A stretch of DNA of 6,937 nucleotides. It comes from Chroococcidiopsidaceae cyanobacterium CP_BM_RX_35. GTDB taxonomy: Bacteria; Cyanobacteriota; Cyanobacteriia; Cyanobacteriales; Chroococcidiopsidaceae. Positions 1-5,890 of this stretch are shown here, piece by piece. The DNA lies in the NCBI GenBank assembly GCA_019242465.1, contig JAFAVL010000409.1, positions 1 to 6,937 on the forward strand, written 5' to 3'. The notes beneath the pieces were generated by a model. The model searched no databases, had not been told where the DNA came from, and saw only the letters and a program-made list of their open reading frames with translations. The position numbers were made by a program, and so were the translations under genes. The stretch's first letter is position 1, and the number at the start of each line of letters is the position of its first letter.

Positions 1-1265
1 AAAAAATAGCCCACGATGTTAGACCAGATGTTATTAGTAAATCGACCCATAATTCGTGGATTATTGCAGATATTCATAATGTAGAAAATGGTAGGTGGTG
101 CAATGATTCCATAAACCGTGGCTGAAAAGATTAATGCCTGCACAGCACCAATTCCAGTCAGATTAATCAGCAGGCTCAGGGCAACCGAAAGGAAAATTAC
201 TGCATAAAATACCTTGGCTTCGGGCAATTTCTTATCCATCCCTCTAGGACAGCCAAAGGCTTCGGCAGCAATGTAGCCACAAGAGCCAGCTAGGACAGGA
301 ACTGCAATCAAGCCAGAAGCCAGAATCCCGACAGCAAACAGCAAGTAGGCAGCCTCCCCAGCAATCGGTCTGAGTGCTTCTGCCGCTTGGTCTACAGTAT
401 TGATATCTGTAATCCCTTTGGTAAACAGAGTACTACCACAAGCCCAAACCACGAAAAACATAATCGTTCCGGTGATCGCCATCCCGAAGGCGTTGTCCTT
501 TTGCATGGTCTTGACTTCTCGCATCAGATCTGGCAACTCCGCCTCCGGGTCATTAAACAAGTGACCGTACTTATGTTGTTGATCTTCTACAAACGTAGAG
601 GACTCCCAGAAAAATAGATAGACGGAGATGTTGGTGCCGATGAAAGCTCCCAACGTTCCTAAGAACGCTGGCTCAAATTGTAAGTGTGGCGTGACTAGCG
701 AGCGCAGTACCAATCCCCAATCCTGTTTGACGAAGAAAGGGACAAAAAAATACAGGACTAGAACACAAGCTGCCCATTTCAGTACCGACGTCACTCGGTT
801 GTAATTAAGCAGAAACAGCAATGCCAGAACCAGGATGCCTGCAATGACGCTAAACACTACAGTTGAAACCTGGGGCAGTAGCATATGAGAAACCGCTCCC
901 ATTGCCAACAGGTCAGATCCAACGTTGATTGTAGTAGCAGGAAGAGCAAGCAGCCCGACTAGCCATAGCGCTAATGGTGGATACTCTTCCTTGATAATGG
1001 TGATGATACCTCGGCGAGTCACTAGCCCAATGCGAGCACTCATTTCCTGAATGCAAACCATCAAGGGAAAAACAAATGGAGCTAGCCACAGTAATTTCAA
1101 ACCATATTGGGCTCCGGCTTGGGAAAAATTAGCAATCCCTGAAGGGTCATCGTCTGCCGCTCCAGTCACAAAACCAGGCCCCAGAATTTTAAAAAATCCT
1201 TTAACTTTGTTGACAACTCGCCGAGCTACTATCGCTTGACGCTGCTGTTCCCGTAGGTTAGACAT
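1..1265 (-). CDS. NRAMP-family metal transporter, divergent metal site (C-terminus cut by window edge)
   Basis: An inner-membrane transporter of the NRAMP (PF01566) fold, which moves divalent metal ions with protons. The frame is open from ATG at 1265 to the window edge: 421 codons, about ten complete hydrophobic segments and the start of another, so probably only the last one or two helices are missing. An in-frame stop (1277-1275) lies 9 bases upstream of the ATG and limits the start; there is no clear Shine-Dalgarno. Family marks are the broken first helix GPGFVTGAADDDPSGIANF (residues 29-47), the helix-2 stretch QEMSARIG (73-80), and helix 6 with GTNISVYLF (210-218). Canonical NRAMPs have DPGN in helix 1 and A-x-x-M-P-H in helix 6. 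Here these read DPSG (40-43) and T-N-I-S-V-Y (211-216), so the usual Asn and Met ligands are Gly and Ser. The metal is therefore uncertain: Mg or another ion is as plausible as Mn/Fe. It lies downstream of the PPC-domain gene on the same strand and is probably co-transcribed with it. Confidence 0.9.
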   Translation of the reverse strand, partial: MSNLREQQRQAIVARRVVNKVKGFFKILGPGFVTGAADDDPSGIANFSQAGAQYGLKLLWLAPFVFPLMVCIQEMSARIGLVTRRGIITIIKEEYPPLALWLVGLLALPATTINVGSDLLAMGAVSHMLLPQVSTVVFSVIAGILVLALLFLLNYNRVTSVLKWAACVLVLYFFVPFFVKQDWGLVLRSLVTPHLQFEPAFLGTLGAFIGTNISVYLFFWESSTFVEDQQHKYGHLFNDPEAELPDLMREVKTMQKDNAFGMAITGTIMFFVVWACGSTLFTKGITDINTVDQAAEALRPIAGEAAYLLFAVGILASGLIAVPVLAGSCGYIAAEAFGCPRGMDKKLPEAKVFYAVIFLSVALSLLINLTGIGAVQALIFSATVYGIIAPPTIFYIMNICNNPRIMGRFTNNIWSNIVGYF

Positions 1266-1350
1266 GCTTAATTCTTAACAACCGCATCAAATCCTAACTT
1301 ACATGCCTCTTTTTCGCGCAACTTCCCAAGGATAGAAGGGCTGCACTTGC

Positions 1351-2016
1351 TTAGAGTTGTTGAATACATGATTTCGGACGCAAGCGCGTAACAAACAGGG
1401 TAAAAGGACCAGCAGCATTAGCTTCACCAGAGGCTTGCACCCGCACAGTATAGTTGCCAGACTTGGGAATGCAGACATTCAGTAGCGAGTTGGTGGTACC
1501 ATCAGGACCATCATCATTTTCGCCCACCATGCTACCGTCAGATGCTAGGAGCGAGACAAAGGTATCAAACCTCTCAGATTTCAACTCAATCACGACTTGA
1601 TCGCCAACAGTCAAACCCACTACGTAATCTCGGGCAAATCCTCCCTGTCCCAAAGGAATATCTAGAGCCGAAAGCGTATCTGTAACTGGCTTACTGATCG
1701 GCAAAGGAATCGGCTCATAGACTCGGCTTTTCGTCGTTGCTGAACTCATCTTGTCAAAATAAACAGCTTTTGGCGGGGCGTTGAGTCGAAACAACTTTTC
1801 CAAAGCTTGAGCGCGCCGCCGTCGGGCGGTCATGCGACAGGTATAGTACATTCCTACTGAAAGTGTAATCAGAAGGTAGAGGAAAAACAGCAATTCAACC
1901 CTGTGAAGAGCGAGGTCTGGAGGTGGGAAGGAATAACTAACATTATGGCTTTGTCCAATCAAACATTCTTGCCCTGGGTGAAGCGTTTGTGGCTGACCAA
2001 AATTGGAGTTTGGCAT
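1351..2016 (-). CDS. single-helix membrane protein with PPC domain
   Basis: A 221-residue protein of unknown specific function. Residues 1-38 are polar, residues about 41-58 form one hydrophobic helix (VELLFFLYLLITLSVGMYY), and a basic stretch RMTARRRR (61-68) follows. After a Pro-rich linker, residues about 110-213 match the bacterial pre-peptidase C-terminal (PPC) beta-sandwich pattern: a hydrophobic strand with DQVVIELKS (139-147), FDTFVSLLASDG (150-161), an acidic turn NDDGPDG (167-173), and the final strand GNYTVRVQASGE (187-198). PPC domains usually accompany secreted enzymes, and in cyanobacteria they also occur as stand-alone or anchored modules. No enzymatic domain is present, so a binding or scaffold role is likely but inferred. 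It precedes the NRAMP gene by 85 bases on the same strand, with no terminator visible between them, so an operon is likely. The ATG at 2016 has no good Shine-Dalgarno. A later start at the Met before YYTC would lose most of the helix and is less likely. Confidence 0.78.
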   Translation of the reverse strand: MPNSNFGQPQTLHPGQECLIGQSHNVSYSFPPPDLALHRVELLFFLYLLITLSVGMYYTCRMTARRRRAQALEKLFRLNAPPKAVYFDKMSSATTKSRVYEPIPLPISKPVTDTLSALDIPLGQGGFARDYVVGLTVGDQVVIELKSERFDTFVSLLASDGSMVGENDDGPDGTTNSLLNVCIPKSGNYTVRVQASGEANAAGPFTLFVTRLRPKSCIQQL

Positions 2017-2018
2017 AG

Positions 2019-2077
2019 TCTTGGTAAGAAAGGAACTGACTTCTAATTCCCTAAAGGGGTTTAAAAGCTCTTGGTAA
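2019..2077. repeat. 9-base direct repeat, 50 bases apart
   Basis: TCTTGGTAA occurs at 2019-2027 and again at 2069-2077, exactly 50 bases (about five helical turns) apart, just upstream of the leftward PPC gene start. Both copies are followed within two bases by further A residues. This could be a pair of regulator sites or chance. Confidence 0.35.
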
Positions 2078-2165
2078 AAGCCGAAGAATCACTAAACCTG
2101 CTACTCCTCAAGATACCGAATTCCTCGTCCAACTACAGCAACCTGCAAACAAAAGCAAAATCGCT

Positions 2166-2194
2166 CTTGTCTGTAAAAAAACTACAGCGACAAG
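2166..2194. repeat. bulged inverted repeat (possible operator or leader hairpin)
   Basis: The left arm CTTGTCTGTA (2166-2175) pairs with the right arm TACAGCGACAAG (2183-2194) over ten base pairs, with a two-base GC bulge in the right arm and a seven-base loop AAAAAAC. It sits near the middle of the divergent region and could be an operator serving either side or a hairpin in a leader RNA. There is no following T-run, so it does not look like a terminator. Confidence 0.4.
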
Positions 2195-2423
2195 GTTAGC
2201 TGGATGATGAGAGTAGTATTAGTGTAAGCTATCAAGTTGAAGGAAATTCAAGTGTTGCAGGCAGCGATGGCAAGACGAAATCCCCAGCCAGAAGTTGAGC
2301 GAAAAGAAGTCCTCGAATGCGTGCAGCAGAACTGCCCCGATTATGTAGCCAAATTGGTACCAGTCAACTCCCACCAGGTTTCAAATTTTTGGCACATCAG
2401 TAATTTATTTACAAGCTGTTTCT

Positions 2424-2429
2424 TATACA
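2424..2429 (+). promoter_or_regulatory. weak candidate -10 element for the ABC pair
   Basis: TATACA lies 51 bases upstream of the permease ATG in an AT-rich stretch and resembles a sigma-70 -10 hexamer. No convincing -35 hexamer is found 16-18 bases upstream, so this is only a candidate. Confidence 0.18.
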
Positions 2430-2459
2430 CCGAAAACGGTCGTGTCTTCCTAGCTCAGA

Positions 2460-2479
2460 AAGTTCTGCCAAGTTCTGCC
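2460..2479 (+). repeat. perfect 10-base tandem duplication at the permease start
   Basis: AAGTTCTGCC occurs twice back to back (2460-2469 and 2470-2479), ending one base before the permease ATG at 2481. It occupies the place where a ribosome binding site would be, and no Shine-Dalgarno is visible. A ten-base unit shifts the frame: with one copy removed, the open frame entering from 2237/2267 would run straight into the permease. Confidence 0.85.
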
Positions 2480-2480
2480 T

Positions 2481-4214
2481 ATGCTGAAACGAACGTTTCC
2501 CTCTTCTGAATCACTGCAACGGTTACCCTTCGGGCTAGCTGATATTGCCGTCATACTTGGCACATTGGTGTTAATTGCACTAATTGCACAGATAGGTGCT
2601 GGAACGCTGGTGAGCTTTGTACCGCCTAATGTCGTGCCGGGCATTAGCCTTGATCCACGTAATCTGCCGTATTACGCTGGGCGTTCGACCCTGCGAATGT
2701 TTATTGCCCTGTTTTTCTCAACGCTATTCACTTTCATCTATGGCTACGTTGCTGCCCATAGCCGCCGTGCTGAGCGAGTCCTGGTTCCATTGCTCGATAT
2801 CTTACAGTCAGTTCCGGTACTAGGCTTTTTGTCCATCACGGTCACGGGCTTTATTGCCCTGTTTCCTGGCAGCTTACTGGGGCTGGAGGCAGCTTCCATC
2901 TTTGCGATTTTCACTAGTCAAGCGTGGAACATGACCTTTTCGTTCTACCAATCGCTGCGAACGGTGCCACACGAATTGGATGAGGCTGTGACACTTTATC
3001 AGCTGTCAGGCTGGCAGCGGTTCACCAAATTGGAGCTGCCTTCAGCAACAATTGGGCTGCTCTGGAATGCGATCATGAGTTTTGGGGGCGGCTGGTTCTT
3101 TGTGGCTGCCAGTGAAGCCATCAGCGTATTAAACCAGCAATACACGCTACCGGGAATTGGCTCTTATGTTGCAGCAGCAGTCGCAGCCAAAGACTTACCT
3201 GCCCTGGGCTGGGCACTGTTAACCATTGCCATAGTGATTCTGCTGGTAAACCAACTGTTTTGGGCACCTTTAGTTGCTTGGACGGATAAGTTCCGGATGG
3301 AACAGAGTGCCGCTGTTGAGGCTCCCGAATCCTGGCTCTACGATCTGCTGAAAGCAGCGCGAATCCCGCGTTTGCTTGGGCAAATGCTGACTCCACTGGC
3401 CGAAGTTATCAATCACTTTCTATCTTGGCTGACTCCCCAGCGTCCACTGCATATCGCAGAAACCAGTCAGCAGAAATTGGGTGATCGCCTCTACAACTTT
3501 GTGCTGCTGATTGTGATCGGTGGGCTATTAGCTGCCGGACTGCACTTCATTCTGACGACTGTAGGATTGGGTGAGGTAGCCAAAGCCTTTGGACTAGGAT
3601 TACTCACCCTGTTGCGCGTGGTAGTGCTGCTCGTATTTTCAACCCTGGTTTGGACACCGATCGGGGTAGCAATCGGGTTTAACCCGCGATTGGCACGCCT
3701 GTTGCAGCCTGTAGTGCAATTTCTGGCATCCTTTCCAGCCAACTTTATCTTTCCCTTTGCTACGCTCTTTTTCATTCATTCCCACATCAGCATTAATTGG
3801 GGCAGTATCCTGTTGATGGCTCTGGGTGCTCAGTGGTATATCCTCTTCAACTCCATCGCTGGAGCCGTCAGCATCCCAACTGATTTGCGCGAGATGGGGA
3901 CAAGCATGGGTCTACATGGTTGGCAGCTGTGGCGTAAGTTAATTATCCCCGGTATTTTTTCTGCTTGGGTCACTGGTGGTATTACGGCCAGTGGAGGGGC
4001 ATGGAACGCAAGCATTGTCTCGGAGGTTGTGGCTTGGGGACAAACCACCCTGACAGCGACTGGCTTGGGATCATATATCGCTCAGGCAACAGCAGCGGGC
4101 GACTGGCCGCGCATTACGTTAGGGATTGGAATGATGAGCCTATTCGTAGTTGGACTCAACCGAGTGTTTTGGAGACGGCTGTATCAATTGGCAGAAACGA
4201 AGTATCATCTATAA
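2481..4214 (+). CDS. ABC transporter permease, two fused transmembrane domains (nitrate/sulfonate/taurine type)
   Basis: A 577-residue inner-membrane permease that forms the translocation path of an ABC importer, powered by the ATPase encoded next. It is two BPD_transp_1 (PF00528) domains in one chain, so one polypeptide replaces the usual dimer. Half 1 (about 65-265) has an EAA coupling loop at 168-187 (E168, A169, G177, ending LELP). Half 2 (about 340-565) has its equivalent at 470-490 (E471, G480, ending LIIP). The E-to-G spacing is nine in both. A cytoplasmic linker of about 70 residues joins the halves. The pattern is that of the SsuC/TauC/NrtB class, whose members carry small anions such as nitrate, sulfonates, taurine and bicarbonate; the actual substrate here cannot be read. 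The ATG at 2481 gives a normal short N-terminus (MLKRTFPSSE) before the first helix at about 21-45, but has no Shine-Dalgarno and follows a 10-base tandem repeat. It ends 24 bases before the ATPase start. No binding-protein gene is adjacent. Confidence 0.93.
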   Translation: MLKRTFPSSESLQRLPFGLADIAVILGTLVLIALIAQIGAGTLVSFVPPNVVPGISLDPRNLPYYAGRSTLRMFIALFFSTLFTFIYGYVAAHSRRAERVLVPLLDILQSVPVLGFLSITVTGFIALFPGSLLGLEAASIFAIFTSQAWNMTFSFYQSLRTVPHELDEAVTLYQLSGWQRFTKLELPSATIGLLWNAIMSFGGGWFFVAASEAISVLNQQYTLPGIGSYVAAAVAAKDLPALGWALLTIAIVILLVNQLFWAPLVAWTDKFRMEQSAAVEAPESWLYDLLKAARIPRLLGQMLTPLAEVINHFLSWLTPQRPLHIAETSQQKLGDRLYNFVLLIVIGGLLAAGLHFILTTVGLGEVAKAFGLGLLTLLRVVVLLVFSTLVWTPIGVAIGFNPRLARLLQPVVQFLASFPANFIFPFATLFFIHSHISINWGSILLMALGAQWYILFNSIAGAVSIPTDLREMGTSMGLHGWQLWRKLIIPGIFSAWVTGGITASGGAWNASIVSEVVAWGQTTLTATGLGSYIAQATAAGDWPRITLGIGMMSLFVVGLNRVFWRRLYQLAETKYHL

Positions 4215-4226
4215 CTATCTCGTAGC

Positions 4227-4233
4227 GAGGGAG
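4227..4233 (+). promoter_or_regulatory. ribosome binding site for the ABC ATPase
   Basis: GAGGGAG lies five bases before the ATG at 4239, in the 24-base gap after the permease stop. It supports that start and independent translation initiation within a two-gene transcript. Confidence 0.7.
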
Positions 4234-4238
4234 CCAGC

Positions 4239-5624
4239 ATGACGACGAGGCGAGTTACCAATGATGTCCTGCTCGCCGTCGAGCAGGTCAGTAAGAGTTT
4301 TCCGTTACCAGAAGGCAAAGGGGAGTTTACAGTTCTGCAAAATGTTCAGCTAACAGTGCCTGCCGGCGAAGTGGTGGCATTGCTGGGACGTAGTGGCAGT
4401 GGTAAGAGTACGTTACTGCGGATCATGGCAGGCTTGATTCCACCGAGTCAAGGAGAAGTCATCAGCAATGGCAAACGCTTGCAGGGTGCCAACAATGATG
4501 TGGCAATGGTGTTCCAGAGCTTTGCGCTGCTGCCCTGGCTGACGGTACAAGAAAACGTTGAGTTGGGGCTGGATGCAAGGGGCGTTGGTCGGGAGGAGCG
4601 GCGGCAACAAGCACTCAAAGCGATTGATATAGTTGGCTTGGATGGCTTCGAGAGTGCCTATCCTAAGGAGTTATCTGGCGGTATGAAGCAGCGAGTTGGT
4701 TTTGCCCGGGCTTTCGTGCTGAAGCCGCTGGTGCTGTTTATGGATGAGCCGTTCAGTGCCCTTGATGTGCTGACTGCAGAAAACCTACGTGGCGAAATTG
4801 ATGACTTGTGGAATGCTGGAACCTTTCCATCCCGAAGCATTTTGATTGTTACTCACAACATTGAAGAAGCTGTGTTTCTGGCAGATCGGGTGATTATCCT
4901 GGGAGCAAATCCGGGACATGTCCGAGGTGAGGTTGTGGTTGATTTACCACGACCCCACGAGCGAAACAGCGATCGCTTCAAATCCCTAGTGGATTACATC
5001 TACACAGTGATGACCAACCCAGAAGCTGAGGTGACTGGGCATTTCGCAGCTGCAGCCTCACAATCACCTGTCCTAGAACCCCAACCTCGTCGGCCTGTCT
5101 CCCGTTCGCCCTATGCAAACCCCCTGCCGCACGTACGAGTGGGAGGTATCAGTGGTTTGTTAGAACTGATTGTGGATCAACCAGAGGGTACCGATGACAT
5201 TCCTCGTTTGGCAGAACGAATCCAGCTACCCGTCGATGACCTCCTGCCAATCCTGGACGCCATCGTGCTTCTGGGCTTTGCTGAAGTCACTCAAGGGGAT
5301 GTCAAGCTAACCGAGATTGGGCAAGATTTTGCCACCACAACAATTCTGCGGAGTAAAGATCTGTTCCGGCAGCAAGTCATGAGTCATGTACCAGTATTAG
5401 TCTGCATAGTACAAACACTGCGGGAAAAAAAGAATGGCTCGATGCGAGCGGATTTCTTTATCGACTTATTCGATGAGTACTATCCTCATCCAGAAGCCGA
5501 GCGTCAATTTGCCACAGCCGTAGATTGGGGACGCTACGCGGAATTGTTTGAATACGATGCTGGTGAAGAGCGGTTATATCTTCCGGAACCAGTCGAGGCA
5601 GGAAGTAGTAGATCTCTTGCATGA
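4239..5624 (+). CDS. ABC transporter ATP-binding protein with C-terminal AAA-associated domain
   Basis: The ATPase that powers the adjacent fused permease. Residues about 10-255 are a complete SsuB/TauB/NrtD-like nucleotide-binding domain: Walker A GRSGSGKST (50-58), Q-loop glutamine 93, signature LSGGMKQ (145-151), Walker B VLFMDE with catalytic Glu170, D-loop SALD (173-176) and switch His206. All motifs are intact, so it should be active. A Pro/Ser/Arg-rich linker (about 273-298) leads to a second domain (about 300-449) that fits the AAA-associated C-terminal domain (PF09821) found on a subset of these ATPases. Its GLLELI to KLTEIGQDFA part (306-365) resembles a winged helix, and its likely role is regulatory, by ligand or protein sensing. 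At 461 residues it is about 200 longer than a plain SsuB. It is co-directional with the permease and probably in the same operon. A HIP1 octamer lies inside the gene. The stop is followed about 20 bases later by a decayed transposase end. Confidence 0.94.
   Translation: MTTRRVTNDVLLAVEQVSKSFPLPEGKGEFTVLQNVQLTVPAGEVVALLGRSGSGKSTLLRIMAGLIPPSQGEVISNGKRLQGANNDVAMVFQSFALLPWLTVQENVELGLDARGVGREERRQQALKAIDIVGLDGFESAYPKELSGGMKQRVGFARAFVLKPLVLFMDEPFSALDVLTAENLRGEIDDLWNAGTFPSRSILIVTHNIEEAVFLADRVIILGANPGHVRGEVVVDLPRPHERNSDRFKSLVDYIYTVMTNPEAEVTGHFAAAASQSPVLEPQPRRPVSRSPYANPLPHVRVGGISGLLELIVDQPEGTDDIPRLAERIQLPVDDLLPILDAIVLLGFAEVTQGDVKLTEIGQDFATTTILRSKDLFRQQVMSHVPVLVCIVQTLREKKNGSMRADFFIDLFDEYYPHPEAERQFATAVDWGRYAELFEYDAGEERLYLPEPVEAGSSRSLA
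4969..4976. repeat. HIP1 octamer (GCGATCGC)
   Basis: This is the highly iterated palindrome 1 sequence, abundant in many cyanobacterial genomes. It lies within the ATPase gene. It is the only exact copy seen in the window, so it gives modest support for a cyanobacterial origin. Confidence 0.7.
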
Positions 5625-5644
5625 ATCAGCTAGTCAGGCTTGAC

Positions 5645-5809
5645 TCAAACAAAGTTGATAATGCGTGCAAGCAGATGGACTCTGCGGCTAAATCGGCGGC
5701 GATTGCGCTAGCGCTCCGATAGAATGCGAAACTGCCTCAAGCGTCTGATCCCATGTTCAACCTTGACTCGCAGTTGTGCTAGGGCAACCTGTTTTGAAAA
5801 AGAGGCACG
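5645..5809 (-). pseudogene. decayed IS5-type transposase C-terminal fragment
   Basis: On the minus strand the frame from 5809 to a TGA at 5647-5645 reads about 54 codons resembling the C-terminal tail of IS5-superfamily DDE transposases. It contains the stretch VKVEHGIRRLRQFRILSER, then RNRRRFSRRVHLLARIINF before the stop. The glutamate in VEH corresponds to the third acidic residue of the DDE triad in this family. Where family members normally have a Tyr after SER, this copy has TAG (5710-5708), and another in-frame TAG (5812-5810) lies just upstream. No start codon or N-terminal two thirds exists: the phosphodiester glycosidase gene begins at 5891. It is therefore a dead remnant filling the gap between the ATPase stop and the next gene. 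Terminal inverted repeats could not be identified with confidence. Confidence 0.75.
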
Positions 5810-5890
5810 CTAGAGGTAGCTGCTCAAAAGCGGAAGTTTTTTCGACGACCTATCACATGTAGTGGATACAAAAATCTTTGCCATAAGATC

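Larger units (their letters stand above)
2017..2480. promoter_or_regulatory. divergent intergenic region between the NRAMP/PPC pair and the ABC pair
   Basis: These 464 bases separate two divergently oriented gene pairs, so promoters for both should lie here. No strong -35/-10 pair could be fixed on either strand. Visible structure includes a 9-base direct repeat 50 bases apart near the PPC start, a bulged inverted repeat at 2166-2194, and a 10-base tandem repeat abutting the permease start. A plus-strand open frame runs from TTG at 2237 (or ATG at 2267) to 2509 and encodes 80-90 residues. It matches no family recognised here, lacks a Shine-Dalgarno and overlaps the permease start, so it is not called as a gene. 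No NtcA-type GTA-N8-TAC site was found. Confidence 0.55.

Noticed and set aside
387..1239. Plus-strand open frames of 76 and 62 residues at 387-617 and 1051-1239
   Set aside because: They lie antisense within the fully open, clearly conserved NRAMP frame.
2066..2203. Stop-free plus-strand stretch of roughly 45 codons in the divergent region
   Set aside because: It has no start codon, no recognised similarity, and ends in tandem stops (TGATGA). It is not supportable as a gene.
2344..2361. GTA...TAC pair in the permease upstream region as an NtcA site
   Set aside because: The spacing between GTA and TAC is ten bases, not the eight required for the NtcA consensus.
2237..2509. Small plus-strand open frame (90 residues from TTG, 80 from ATG at 2267) before the permease
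   Set aside because: No recognised family, no ribosome binding site, a 29-base overlap with the permease start in another frame, and irregular composition. It is kept only as a possible frameshifted extension in the findings.
2450..4225. Several 64-94 residue frames on both strands overlapping the permease, including 3965-4225
   Set aside because: They are shadows of the 577-residue permease, whose frame carries both EAA loops and the transmembrane pattern.
4413..4840. Minus-strand frames of 65 and 60 residues within the ATPase
   Set aside because: They are antisense to the intact Walker A, signature and Walker B motifs.
5632..5645. Short inverted repeat AGTCA-GGCT-TGACT after the ATPase stop as a terminator
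   Set aside because: The stem is only five pairs with no T-run, and it overlaps the end of the transposase remnant. It could equally be part of an element end.
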